Positions 26,858 to 35,702 of a DNA stretch of 63,376 nucleotides are shown one piece after another. The stretch spans positions 1 through 63,376 of the forward strand of contig NZ_JAHKRK010000020.1 in NCBI RefSeq assembly GCF_019396355.1, given 5' to 3'. How positions within the stretch are numbered: position 1 is the stretch's first letter; each line of letters begins with the position of its first letter. The notes below the pieces were generated by a model. It had not been told where the DNA came from. It made no database searches and worked only from the letters and a program-made list of their open reading frames with translations. The DNA is from Pseudonocardia nigra. GTDB lineage: Bacteria > Actinomycetota > Actinomycetes > Mycobacteriales > Pseudonocardiaceae. Made by a program: the position numbers and the translations under genes.

Positions 26858-29116
26858 GTGGACAGACCCCCTTTCGAGCAGGAGTTGGAGGCGGAGACCG
26901 GGCGGATCCGCCGGCTGCATGCGCTGCTCGCCACCGAGCTCGCGGCCGCCACGGCCCAGGCGCGGGGCATGCTGGCCGCGCCGACGGGCGGGGAGCTCAG
27001 CGCCCGCTGAGAGCGCGACGTCTCCGTGCACAGCTGGTCGGAGCGGGCGGGCGCGCTGACCGCCGCCCGCTCGGGGTTGTGCTTCGGCCGGCTCGACCAC
27101 ACCGACGGGTCGACGAGCTACATCGGCCGCATCGGGCTCACCGATCCCGCGGACGGGGAAAGCGCGCTCATCGACTGGCGGGCGCCCGCCGCCCAGCCGT
27201 TCTACTGCGCAACCCTGGCCACGCCGCTCGGCGTGACCCGGCGACGGCATTTCCAGCTCGCCGGAACGGCGCCCGACGAGCGGGTGGCCACTTTCCACGA
27301 CGATGTGCTGGACCGGGCGGCCCTCGCGCACGCCGATTCCGCATCCGCTTCCGATCCGGCACTGCTCGCCGCACTGAAGGCGCCGCGCGGGTCGACGATG
27401 CGCGACATCGTGACGACGATCCAGGCCGAGCAGGACGCGATCATCCGGCTGCCGCTCTCCGGCGTCGTCGTGATCGAGGGCGGCCCGGGGACCGGGAAGA
27501 CCGCGGTTGCGCTGCACCGCGTCGCCTATTTGCTCTACACCCATCGCGAGCGGCTGGCCCGCAGCGGCGTGCTGGTCGTCGGCCCCAGCGCCGGGTTCAT
27601 CCGGTACGTCGGGGGCGTGCTCCCCGCGCTGGGCGAGTCGGCGGTGGTGTTCACCACCCCCGGCCGGCTGGCGCACGGCGTCGTCGCGACCGCCGTCGAT
27701 CAGGACGAGGCGGCCCGCACGAAGGGCGGGCTGGCGATGCTGGACGTACTGCGCCGCGCCGTCGCCGACCGGCAGGAGCTGCCCGGCTCGCCGATCGCGA
27801 TCGAGCTCGACGACGTCACCGTCGAGAGCGACCGTGCGACGGCGGCAGAAGCCAGGAGGCGCGCCCGGGCCACCGGCCTGCCCCACAACGCTGCACGGAC
27901 GACGTTCCGCGACACGCTCGGCAGCCTGCTCGTCCAGCAGGGCGTCGAGCGGCTCGACCAGGACCTGGAGGACCCGCCCGAGTTCGCCGACATTCTCCGC
28001 GAGCTCGGCGACCTCCCGGAGATCGCGCCGGCGGGCGCGGCGCAGGTGTCGGCAGAGCTGCGCCACGAGCTGCGCGACGACCTGCGCTCGGACCTCGGCT
28101 TCCACGCGGCGGTCGAGCGGCTCTGGCCGGTGCTGACCCCGGAGCAGCTCCTCGCCGAGCTCTTCGCGTCGCCGGAGCGGCTGGCCTCGGCAGGCGGCGA
28201 GATCGACCTCTCCGGGCTGTACCGCGCCGAGGGCTCCGCGTGGACGGTGGCGGACGCGCCGCTGCTCGACGAGCTGGCCGAGTTGCTCGGTCCCCCGCCC
28301 GGCCGCCCGGGCGGACGGGGCGACACCGAGCGCGAGCCCGACAGCGCCTACGCCGCGGAGGTGCTGAGCATCCTGGAGTCGGCCGACCGCCAGCTCGCCG
28401 GGGAGGATCCCGACGAGCTGCGCCCGACCGACTTCGTCACCGCGGACGTGCTCGCTGCTCGGCAGGTGCCCGAGCACCTCATGAGCGTCGCCGAGCGGGC
28501 GGCTGCCGACCGGGACTGGCGGTTCGGGCATCTCGTCGTCGACGAGGCGCAGGAGCTCTCCGCCATGGACTGGCACGTCCTGCTGCGGCGCTGCCCTTCC
28601 CGTTCGATCACCGCGGTGGGCGATCTCGCGCAGCGCAGCGCTCCCGCGGGAGCGCATGCGTGGGCGGACGTGCTCGCCCCGCACCTCGGTTCCCGGTGGA
28701 CCCACCGGACGCTCACGGTGAACTACCGGACACCTGCCGAGATCATGGCGCTGGCCGCTGCCGTGCTGGCCGAGTTCGCGCCCGACCGGCAGCCGCCCGA
28801 ATCGGTGCGGGCCACGGGTGAGGATCCGTGGCAGCGCACCGTGCCGGCGACCGACCTCGCAGCCGAGGTGCGCAAGGCCGTCGAGGCGGAGGTGGCGCAG
28901 CTGGGCGGCGGGACGCTGGCGGTGATCGCCGCCGATGTGGACGGCCTTGTCGGTCTTCCCGCGCAGCTGCACACCCCGGTGTCGGCAAAAGGTCTCGAGT
29001 TCGACGCCGTCGTGATCGTGGACCCGGAGCGGATCCGGACACACAACCCCGCCGACCTCTACGTCTCGATGACCCGCGCCACCCAGCGGCTCGGGCTGCT
29101 GCACGTCGAGCGCTGA
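26858..29116 (+). pseudogene. helD: HelD-type superfamily-1 helicase interrupted by an in-frame TGA
   Basis: A GTG start at 26858 with GGGGAGAGC opens a 753-codon frame interrupted once, by TGA at 27008-27010. Sequence on both sides follows HelD: coiled-coil N-terminus (LEAETGRIRRLHALL), then ERDVSVHSW, SGLCFGRLDHTDG, Walker A GGPGTGKTA (about 208-216), Walker B HLVVDEAQELSAMDW (about 561-575), and a C-terminal LYVSMTRATQRLGLL. HelD releases stalled RNA polymerase and can confer rifamycin tolerance. A GTG at 27026 could restart translation, giving a protein without the N-terminal arm. The stop could be a mutation, a sequence error or a readthrough site. Confidence 0.82.
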
Positions 29117-29126
29117 GGCGGCACGA

Positions 29127-29202
29127 CCACACAGACCGTGTGGGTCCTCGCAGGGCGCACACACTCTGCGAGGACCTCACGAGGTCTGCGACGTGCGCCC
29201 TG
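29127..29202. terminator. Overlapping inverted repeats between convergent helD and iniC genes
   Basis: GGTCCTCGCAG (29143-29153) pairs with CTGCGAGGACC (29166-29176), and CAGGGCGCAC (29151-29160) pairs with 29193-29202. A further short CCACAC/GTGTGG stem lies upstream. The stems are mutually exclusive. The cluster separates two convergent transcripts and probably terminates both. Confidence 0.6.
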
Positions 29203-29268
29203 ACCTACCGCGGGGGCGCCGTCCTCGCAGCGATCATGCTCTGGCTCCGCTGACCGAGGAGATACGCC

Positions 29269-30744
29269 CTACCGGCGGATGCCCGCCAGCACGCCCTCGC
29301 AGCTGCGCACCACCAGCCGCGCGACGTCGGACACCGCGCGGCTCGACATCGGGCTCTCGGCCCGGCGCTGCCACCGCGTCACCGCGTCGAGCGCGGCCGA
29401 CCACATCTCGTCGGGCCCGGCGTCGGGCTCCAGTCCGAGCCGGGACGCCGCCGAGCCGCCGTCGCCGCCCAGCAGCCGCTCGGCCTCCTGCAGGGCCTCG
29501 GTGGGGAGCTTGACGGCGCCGGAGCGCAAGGTGGAGAGCAGCCGCAGCTCCGCGAACTCGTGCGCGCCCGCGAGGATCCGCTCCACCTCGGCCGCGAGCG
29601 GCGCGGCGGACGGGCGCGGCTCGCGGGTGAGCACCAGGTCGACGGCCAGCAGCGCGGAGCGGGCCTTGAGCAGGTCGCGGCGCTCCGTGAACTGGGTGGC
29701 GAGCACGGTGCGCAGCTCGTCGAGCCCGCTGCGCTTCACGAGCTCGGCGGCGATCGTGTTCGGATCGGTCATGCCCTGGCGGATCAGCGTGGTGGCCAGT
29801 CGCACCCCGAACAGCCCGAAGCGCTCCATGAGCCGGGCGCGGGTCTCGGCGTCGGGGGTGTCCAGCTCGGTGCGGGAGAACCGGTCCACCGACAGCAGCA
29901 TCGCGTCGATGTCACCGCGCGGCAGCGCGGCGAGCGCGGTGAGGGCCGTGAACTCGTGCTGGCGCATGGTCCGGCCGGTCTGGGCGAGCAGGCCGGCCAC
30001 CGCCACCACCGTCTGGCACAGCCCGCGGATCTTCTCGTCGGCCCGGTACCGGCGGGCGATCCGGCGCGCGGAGCTCAGCGCGTCGAGCCTGCCGACCCCG
30101 ATCTCGTCGGCGCGGGAGAGCACGGCGATCGTGTTGATCGGGGTCGCCCTGGCGACGCCCTGGTCGAAGAACGACTCCAGGAAGCGGACGTCGGTGGCGT
30201 GCAGGTGCCGCATCAGGTAGATCACGGCGTCGGCCTGCGTGGGGGAGTCCTCCGGCGTGAGGAAGGCCCCCGCCCTGGCCGAGGTGTCCTGCGACAGCGA
30301 CGCGATCCCCGGGGTGTCGATGAGGGTCTGGCTGCGCAGGTTCTGCGAGGGCCAGTCCACCTCGAGGCGGTCGACCTGCTCCACGGGCACGCCCTGGAGG
30401 TCGAAGGACAGCGCGCCTGCCGACCGTGCGATCGCGAGCTGCCGGGGCGGCGCCGACCGCGGGAACATCGTCACCCGCGGCACCTGCGCGTCGGAGTACC
30501 AGGTGACGATGCGCGTGCACTCGCCCGCGTCGGTCGGGGCGATCTCCTCGCCCACGAGCGCGTTGAGCAGCGTCGACTTCCCGGCCTTGACCTTGCCCGC
30601 GATGGCCACCCGCAGCGGCTCGTCGAAGCGGCTGAGGTTGTGCTGCAGCCAGCCGACGGCCTGCGGGCTGTCGCGGTAGGTGTCGATCGTGCGGCGCAGC
30701 AGCACCCGCACGACCGACCCGAGCTGGGGGCCGGGGCCGGTCAC
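29269..30744 (-). CDS. iniC: IniC-like dynamin-family GTPase
   Basis: A 491-residue dynamin-like protein, almost the length of mycobacterial IniC (493). GTPase motifs are G1 GKVKAGKS (50-57), G3 DTPG (143-146) and G4 SRAD (210-213), followed by a helical region. Its GTG overlaps the IniA stop by four bases (GTGA), so the two are translationally coupled. Bacterial dynamin-like proteins often work as pairs on membranes, with the partner supplying the membrane-inserting paddle. No strong hydrophobic segment is seen here, unlike in IniA. It is the last gene of the minus-strand cluster. Confidence 0.88.
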   Translation of the reverse strand: MTGPGPQLGSVVRVLLRRTIDTYRDSPQAVGWLQHNLSRFDEPLRVAIAGKVKAGKSTLLNALVGEEIAPTDAGECTRIVTWYSDAQVPRVTMFPRSAPPRQLAIARSAGALSFDLQGVPVEQVDRLEVDWPSQNLRSQTLIDTPGIASLSQDTSARAGAFLTPEDSPTQADAVIYLMRHLHATDVRFLESFFDQGVARATPINTIAVLSRADEIGVGRLDALSSARRIARRYRADEKIRGLCQTVVAVAGLLAQTGRTMRQHEFTALTALAALPRGDIDAMLLSVDRFSRTELDTPDAETRARLMERFGLFGVRLATTLIRQGMTDPNTIAAELVKRSGLDELRTVLATQFTERRDLLKARSALLAVDLVLTREPRPSAAPLAAEVERILAGAHEFAELRLLSTLRSGAVKLPTEALQEAERLLGGDGGSAASRLGLEPDAGPDEMWSAALDAVTRWQRRAESPMSSRAVSDVARLVVRSCEGVLAGIRR

Positions 30745-32597
30745 AGCGTCTTCCCCGCGGCGCCGATCGCGGTGCGCTGCGGCGCGGGCGGGAGCTCGCC
30801 GACGAGCGCGCGGGCCCGCTCGGCGAGCCCGTCGATCCGGGCCAGCTCCGCCTTGAGGTCGCGGATCCGCCGCTCCCGTTCCGAGGTGGTGGTCTTCACC
30901 GCGCTCTGCGCGGCGGCGACGGACGCCGCGAGCGACGTGCTCACCTCCTCGGCGAGCGCGCTGAAGTGGTCGCGCAGCTGGCGCTGGGCGAGGCGGAGCA
31001 TGTCGCGGGAGTCCTTGCCGACCTGGAACGTCACCTCGTCGATGTGCTTGCGCACGGCGACCTTCGCGTCGCTCTGGCGGCGCTGCAGCGCACGCTTCTT
31101 GTCGTCCTTGACCTGCTTGCGCCCCAGCAGCAACGCGCTGCCCGCCGCGACGATGGGCGCGGCGAGGCCGATGCCGGGGATGAGGCTGAGCGGCATGAGG
31201 AACATGACGCCGCCCATGTAGCCGCCGCGCATGCCGCTGAGGGCGCGCTCGCCGATGCCCGGGCCGTCGGTCATGGGCTGCTGCAGCTGGTCGACCGTGC
31301 CCGCCATGCCGCGGGACTCGTCGAACCGCAGCTCCGGGAGGGCGACGTCGGCGCCCTCGGCGAAGTGGTCGGCCACCTGGCTCGCCAGCCACTGCGCCCG
31401 TTCCGCCGCCCACACGAAGTTGGCCGAGGCGGCAGCGGACACCTGCTGGTGGAACCACCCGGCGAACTGCTCCCACATCTCGGCCGGGTCGGCGTCGTCG
31501 AGGAGCTGCTCGGCGTCGCGGCCGATGGTGCGCATCCGGTCGCGCAGGTCGTACTCGATGTCGGACTGCAGGTCCGCCACGCCGTCGTTCAGCGTGATCT
31601 GCCACCGCGCGGAGCGCTGCTTGAGCTCGTCGGCCCGCGCCTTCGCCCGCGTGAGCTCGCCGACCAGCGCCTCGATCCGCTCGGGGTCCTCCTGCGCCGC
31701 GAGCTCGGCCTTCATGCCGGCGGCGAGCTGCTCGGCCACTGCGACGACGTCGTGGCTCGTGGACCGGCGGTCCAGGTCGTCGGACTCGGCGACGACCTTG
31801 CGCAGCAGGAAGTTCACCAGCTCGCGGAAGCCCGACTCGGCCATGAGGGCGTCGTCCTTGGTCTTCGCCGCGTGCAGCCGCAGCATCGACGACACCGGGA
31901 AGATCTCCGCGTCGACGCCGGCGTTGCGCAGGTGCCCGCGGTCGAGCTCCATGATCCGCCGCCAGTGCGGGTACAGGTCGGTCTTGGTGAGCACGCAGGC
32001 CACGTTGGGGCAGAGCTTCCGCGCGGCCTCGAGGAACTCCAGCTCCGGGCCGGTGTACTCCTGGGCGGCGTCGGAGACCAGCAGCACCGCGTCGGCGCTC
32101 GGGAGCGCGGACATCGTCGCCGCGCCGTGCGCCGAGCCGAGCCCGCCGACACCGGGGGTGTCGACGAGCACGAGGCCACCCGCCAGCAGCTTGCGGGGCA
32201 GACCGACCTCGGCGTAGCTCAGCAGGGCCTTGTTGCCCGGGTTGCCCGCCTCCGACACGTAGTCGGCGAGCTTGCCCACGGGAACCTCCGTGCGCTCCGG
32301 CGACCCGCCGGTGGTCCCCTCCCGGACCAGCGTGACCCCGGTCGTCTCCGCGTGCTTGACGACGGTCGGCACCGCGGTGGAGATGTCGTCGTCGACCGGG
32401 CAGACCGGGGCGTTGACGAGCGCGTTCACCAGCTGGCTCTTGCCCTGCTTGAACTCCCCCACGACGAGCACCCTGACGTCGGGGTCGGCGAGCCGCCTGC
32501 GCGTCTGCAGCAGCCGCCCGCCCAGGTCCGGCCGTTCGTACGCGGTGGTCGCCTTCAGCGCGAGGTCGACCAGGTCGACCGCTGCCGGAACCGCCAC
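30741..32597 (-). CDS. iniA: IniA-like dynamin-family GTPase
   Basis: A 618-residue dynamin-like GTPase close in size to mycobacterial IniA (640). Motifs are G1 GEFKQGKS (47-54), the G2 region DISTAVPT, G3 DTPG (146-149) and G4 TKTD (204-207). A hydrophobic stretch (about 460-492, from MGGVMFLMPLSLIPG) is the likely membrane-inserting paddle, flanked by long coiled-coil helices. Mycobacterial IniA bends and cuts membranes and helps the cell tolerate envelope-targeting drugs. The GTG at 32597 is used, 104 bases after the iniB-like gene with no terminator evident. Confidence 0.88.
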   Translation of the reverse strand: MAVPAAVDLVDLALKATTAYERPDLGGRLLQTRRRLADPDVRVLVVGEFKQGKSQLVNALVNAPVCPVDDDISTAVPTVVKHAETTGVTLVREGTTGGSPERTEVPVGKLADYVSEAGNPGNKALLSYAEVGLPRKLLAGGLVLVDTPGVGGLGSAHGAATMSALPSADAVLLVSDAAQEYTGPELEFLEAARKLCPNVACVLTKTDLYPHWRRIMELDRGHLRNAGVDAEIFPVSSMLRLHAAKTKDDALMAESGFRELVNFLLRKVVAESDDLDRRSTSHDVVAVAEQLAAGMKAELAAQEDPERIEALVGELTRAKARADELKQRSARWQITLNDGVADLQSDIEYDLRDRMRTIGRDAEQLLDDADPAEMWEQFAGWFHQQVSAAASANFVWAAERAQWLASQVADHFAEGADVALPELRFDESRGMAGTVDQLQQPMTDGPGIGERALSGMRGGYMGGVMFLMPLSLIPGIGLAAPIVAAGSALLLGRKQVKDDKKRALQRRQSDAKVAVRKHIDEVTFQVGKDSRDMLRLAQRQLRDHFSALAEEVSTSLAASVAAAQSAVKTTTSERERRIRDLKAELARIDGLAERARALVGELPPAPQRTAIGAAGKTL

Positions 32598-32701
32598 GGC
32601 GTCCCCGCCTCCCTCGTGGTCGCGTTCGATCGTCCGTCGCGAAACGTCACCGGGCGAGGCTACCTCTACCGAGGAGCCGGTCCGGGAAGCGGTGCGCTGG
32701 A

Positions 32702-33604
32702 TCAGGCGTGCACGTCGACGTCGTTGTTGAAGCTGTCGTCGATCGAGTTGTCGCTGTGGTTGCTGTTGTCGCTGAAGTCGTTGTTCGAGTCGTCGATCGA
32801 GTTGTCCGAGTGGTCGCTGTTGTCGGAGTAGTCGTTGCCGACGTTCTCCAGCGAGTGGTCGGAGTAGTCGTTGCCGACGTTCTCCAGCGAGTTGTCGCTG
32901 TAGTCGTTGCCGACGTTCTCCAGCGAGTGGTCGCTGTTGTCCACCGAGGCGTTGCCGCCCGTGGCGAAGCCCGCTCCGTCGCCCACGTTCAGGTCGTCGC
33001 CGACCTTCGTGGAGCTGGCGTCGCCGGAGCCGAAGGAAGTGGTGTTGTCGTCCCCGGTGACGGCCTGGTTGTCGTCCCCGACGACGTTCCCGTCGCCCTT
33101 GACGTTGCCGTCGCCGACCTGGTTGTCGTCGCCCGTGACGATCGTGGAGTCCTCGATGTCGTCGCCGGCGGCGACGGAGCCGTCGCCCGACGCCACGGTC
33201 GAGTCGATGTCGATGTCCTGGTCGAAGTCGCCACCGTCGGTGTCGATCTGCTGGTTCACCGAGTTGTCGACGATGGTGTCGCGGTCGTCGACGTAGTTGT
33301 TCGTGATGTAGGTGTTCAGGTACTTGATGGCTGCGTCGTGGTGCGACTCGCCGGGCTCCGGCTGCGGCGGCGTCGGCGGGGTCGGGACGTGGACCTGGTT
33401 GCCGCCGGTGTTGTAGTCGCGGTTGAAGTCGGCCTCCTGGTTGTCCTGCACGAGCACCAGGGCGTCGTGCAGGTCGGCGGGGGTCAGGTCGCCGAACCCG
33501 CAGGAGGACAGGTAGCCGTCGGCGTCGTCCTCGAAGGCCGCCCGCGCCTCGGGGTCGCGCAGCAGGTTGAGCAGGAACTCGATGAGCGAGGTCGAGCTGG
33601 TCAT
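32702..33604 (-). CDS. IniB N-terminal-domain protein with Asp/Asn-rich repeats (paralogue 1)
   Basis: A 300-residue acidic protein. Residues 1-55 form the helical IniB N-terminal domain (SLIEFLLNLLRDPEARAAFEDD, then a Leu-Thr-Pro-Ala-Asp motif). The middle (about 95-200) is built of short GD-x-N units such as GDDNQVGDGN. The last 100 residues are Ser/Asn/Asp repeats, including three 12-residue units with core ENVGNDYSD. No signal peptide or membrane segment is visible. It starts the iniB1-iniA-iniC run and is preceded by a conserved promoter block shared with the paralogue at 34552. Mycobacterial IniB is Gly/Ala-rich instead, so only the N-terminal domain is comparable. Confidence 0.8.
   Translation of the reverse strand: MTSSTSLIEFLLNLLRDPEARAAFEDDADGYLSSCGFGDLTPADLHDALVLVQDNQEADFNRDYNTGGNQVHVPTPPTPPQPEPGESHHDAAIKYLNTYITNNYVDDRDTIVDNSVNQQIDTDGGDFDQDIDIDSTVASGDGSVAAGDDIEDSTIVTGDDNQVGDGNVKGDGNVVGDDNQAVTGDDNTTSFGSGDASSTKVGDDLNVGDGAGFATGGNASVDNSDHSLENVGNDYSDNSLENVGNDYSDHSLENVGNDYSDNSDHSDNSIDDSNNDFSDNSNHSDNSIDDSFNNDVDVHA
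32821..32928 (-). repeat. Three tandem 36-bp units inside iniB-like gene 1
   Basis: Three 36-base units in frame encode the 12-residue module with core ENVGNDYSD. Units differ at few positions, mainly S-D-N versus S-D-H. Two related units occur in the paralogue at 34552-35421. Such near-identical in-frame repeats can gain or lose copies by slippage. Confidence 0.8.
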
Positions 33605-33661
33605 CCGGAGTCATCTCCTCGGTGGGTCCGATGGTGCCGGGTGGATCCGGCGTTGGGGAGA

Positions 33662-33708
33662 ACGCTAGGGCGGTGGGCCCTTCGGGCCATCGGGGATAGG
33701 CCAGAGTT
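33662..33708 (-). promoter_or_regulatory. Promoter block of iniB-like gene 1
   Basis: On the minus strand this reads AACTCTGG, three bases, ATCCCCGATGGCC, then 17 bases to TAGCGT. TAGCGT fits a TANNNT -10 box and ATGGCC sits at -35. The block is nearly the same upstream of iniB-like gene 3, at matching distance from the start codon (63 versus 64 bases from -10 to ATG). The AACTCTGG box adjoining -35 suits an activator such as the IniR-like protein. Confidence 0.65.
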
Positions 33709-33809
33709 CTCGCTCCCCGGGGATACGGGGGTCGGGGGCCCGGATGCTAGGGGGAATCGGGGATGCGGGCCCACCCCCTGATCCGGGGAAGCCGGGCGCC
33801 GGAACGACG

Positions 33810-33845
33810 ACGACCCCCCACCCGGTATCCCGGGGGCGGGGTCGT
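33810..33845. terminator. GC-rich stem between iniB-like genes 2 and 1
   Basis: ACGACCCC (33810-33817) pairs with GGGGTCGT (33838-33845), with further C/G-rich pairing inside. It lies just downstream of iniB-like gene 2 and upstream of the promoter of gene 1, so it probably separates the two transcripts. Confidence 0.5.
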
Positions 33846-33855
33846 GCGCAGACTC

Positions 33856-34506
33856 TCAGAAGCCGAGGTCGTCGGCGTCGGTCCCGAGGTCGTCGTGGTG
33901 GTCGGCCTCGATGTCGTCGACGTCGGGCTCGGCGTCGTCCGGGTGGGCCTCGTCGGCGGGGTCGCCGCCGGTGGTCGGTTCGGTCCATCCGGGTGCGCCG
34001 CCGTCGATCGCTGCGGGGAAGATCGCGTCCGCACCGATCGCGTCCTGCCCGGGGTCCCCGGAGCCGAACGCGAAGGTCTCGGACGATGCGGTGTCGTCGT
34101 CCGCCGTGGACCAGGAGCGGGCACTGCCCCATGCCCCGGCGTCCGACCGCACCGCGGTGTCGACATCGACCCAACGATCGAGGTCAGCGGCATCGTCGCT
34201 CCGGCCGGCGACATAGCTCGCCAGGTACTCCACCGCGGCCCCGTGGTGGTCGTCGCCCGCGCCGGGCACTGGCGGGGGCGACGGAACGGGGTCGGCGGTG
34301 AAGGCGCCGGTGAGGTGGTCGCGGCCGAAGTCGACGGTGCGGCTGTCCTCGGCCAGCACGAGTGCGTCGTGGACGTCGGCGGGGCTCAGCTCTCCCAGGC
34401 CGTGGGCGGCGAGGGTGCCTGTCGGGTCCGCGGCGAAGTCGGCACGCAGGTCGTCAGTGTCGAGCAGCGCCCGCAGGAACTCCAGCAGGGACAGGGGCTG
34501 AGCCAT
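33856..34506 (-). CDS. IniB N-terminal-domain protein, repeat-poor (paralogue 2)
   Basis: A 216-residue acidic protein. The first 50 residues match the two neighbours (LSLLEFLRALLDTDDLRADFAADP, then LSPADVHDALVL). A further homologous patch (DDHHGAAVEYLASYVAGRSDD) aligns with the neighbours' SAIEYINRYITNNHVDD. The long Asn/Asp repeat region is absent, replaced by a plain Asp/Glu/Pro-rich tail. It looks like a paralogue that lost or never gained the repeats. It lies 45 bases after gene 3 and is probably co-transcribed with it. Confidence 0.72.
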   Translation of the reverse strand: MAQPLSLLEFLRALLDTDDLRADFAADPTGTLAAHGLGELSPADVHDALVLAEDSRTVDFGRDHLTGAFTADPVPSPPPVPGAGDDHHGAAVEYLASYVAGRSDDAADLDRWVDVDTAVRSDAGAWGSARSWSTADDDTASSETFAFGSGDPGQDAIGADAIFPAAIDGGAPGWTEPTTGGDPADEAHPDDAEPDVDDIEADHHDDLGTDADDLGF

Positions 34507-34551
34507 GGTCGTCTCCGTCGTCGCACTCGCCGGGCGAGAGCTCTCAGTTCA

Positions 34552-35421
34552 TCAGACGTGCACGTCGACGTCGTCGTTGAAGCTGTCCTCGACCGAGTTG
34601 TCGCTGTGGTTGCTGTTGTCGCTGAAGTCGTTGTACGAGTCCTCGACGCTGTTGTCCGAGTGGTCGCTGTTGTCGGAGTAGTCGTTGCCGACGTTCTCCT
34701 TCGAGTTGTCGCTGTAGTCGTTGCCGACGTTCTCCTGGGAGTGGTCGGAGTTGTCGACCCAGGCGCTGCCGCCGGTGGCGAAGCCGGCGCCGTCGCCCAC
34801 GGTGAGGTCGTCGCCGACCTCCACGGAGTTGGCGTCGCCGGAGCCGAACGAGGTGGTGTTGTCGTTCCCGGTGACGGCCTGGTTGCCGTCGCCGACGACG
34901 TTGCCGTTGCCGGCCACGTTGCCGTCGCCGACCTGGTTGTCGTCGCCCGTGACGATCGTCGAGTCCTCGATGTCGTCGCCCGCCGCGACCGCGCCGTCGC
35001 CCGAGGCGACCGTCGAGTCGATGTCGATGTCCTGGTCGAAGTCGCCACCGTCGGTGTCGATCTGCTGGTTCACCGAGTTGTCGACCGTGGTGTCGCGGTC
35101 GTCGACGTGGTTGTTGGTGATGTAGCGGTTGATGTACTCGATCGCCGACCCGTGGTCGTCGCCGTGGTGGGCCGGCGCGGCCGGGACCGCGATCGGGAGG
35201 GCCTCGACGTGGTTGCCGCCGGTGTTGTACTCGCGGCTGAAGTCGGCGTCCTGGTCCTCCTCGTTGATGAGGACCAGCGCGTCGTGCACGTCGTCGGCGG
35301 TCAGGTGTCCCAGGCCGTGCTCCTCGAGCGCCTTCTCCGGCTCGGCGGCGAAGTAGTCGCGCATCTCGACGTTGAACAGCAGCTCGCGGATGAACTCCAG
35401 AAGCGTCAGGTTCTCGGACAT
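34552..35421 (-). CDS. IniB N-terminal-domain protein with Asp/Asn-rich repeats (paralogue 3)
   Basis: A 289-residue acidic protein with the IniB N-terminal domain (LTLLEFIRELLFNVEMRDYF, then LTADDVHDALVL). A middle segment is nearly identical to paralogue 1 over about 60 residues (from VDNSVNQQIDTDGG through DDNQVGDGNV). It has two 12-residue units with core ENVGNDYSD and an Asn/Ser/Asp tail ending DDVDVHV. The ATG at 35421 has GGAGTGATCTTA upstream and is preferred over a longer frame. It is the first gene of the minus-strand ini cluster and is divergent from the Hsp70 gene. The near identity with paralogue 1 implies recent duplication or gene conversion. Confidence 0.8.
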   Translation of the reverse strand: MSENLTLLEFIRELLFNVEMRDYFAAEPEKALEEHGLGHLTADDVHDALVLINEEDQDADFSREYNTGGNHVEALPIAVPAAPAHHGDDHGSAIEYINRYITNNHVDDRDTTVDNSVNQQIDTDGGDFDQDIDIDSTVASGDGAVAAGDDIEDSTIVTGDDNQVGDGNVAGNGNVVGDGNQAVTGNDNTTSFGSGDANSVEVGDDLTVGDGAGFATGGSAWVDNSDHSQENVGNDYSDNSKENVGNDYSDNSDHSDNSVEDSYNDFSDNSNHSDNSVEDSFNDDVDVHV

Positions 35422-35479
35422 TAAGATCACTCCGTCGTCTCGTCGTGGGTGCCGGCCCGGTGAGCCGGCGCTGACAAGG

Positions 35480-35526
35480 AAGCTAGGAGCGGGGGGCCGA
35501 CCGGCCATCGGGGATCACCCAGAGTT
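35480..35526 (-). promoter_or_regulatory. Promoter block of iniB-like gene 3
   Basis: On the minus strand it reads AACTCTGG, three bases, ATCCCCGATGGCC, then 17 bases to TAGCTT. It matches the block before iniB-like gene 1 in the upstream box, the -35 region and spacing, while intervening bases differ. This pattern indicates selection for regulator and sigma-factor contacts rather than simple recent duplication. Confidence 0.65.
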
Positions 35527-35534
35527 GCGTCTTC

Positions 35535-35569
35535 CCCCTATTCGGGGATAGGGGTGTCACGAATAGGGG
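35535..35569. promoter_or_regulatory. Palindromic CCCCTAT element between iniB3 and hsp70 genes
   Basis: CCCCTAT (35535-35541) is followed after six bases by its complement ATAGGGG (35548-35554). A third half-site, CGAATAGGGG, ends at 35569. It lies upstream of both divergent genes, just behind the iniB3 promoter block. It is probably a binding site for a regulator that controls either or both. Confidence 0.5.
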
Positions 35570-35702
35570 AAGTGGGGGGTCGACCGGCTCCCCGGCCCGA
35601 TAAGCGATCATGGGCTAACGATCCGCCCGGGAGCCGCGATGGCGAGGGGTGGGGGCAGGTCCCGGCGGCGGGGCTGGTCGGCGGCGCGGGGAGGGAACGG
35701 TC

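Noticed and set aside
32822..35404. CRISPR-like regular repeats in the iniB region
   Set aside because: The repeats are in-frame coding units without unique spacers, and no cas gene is present.
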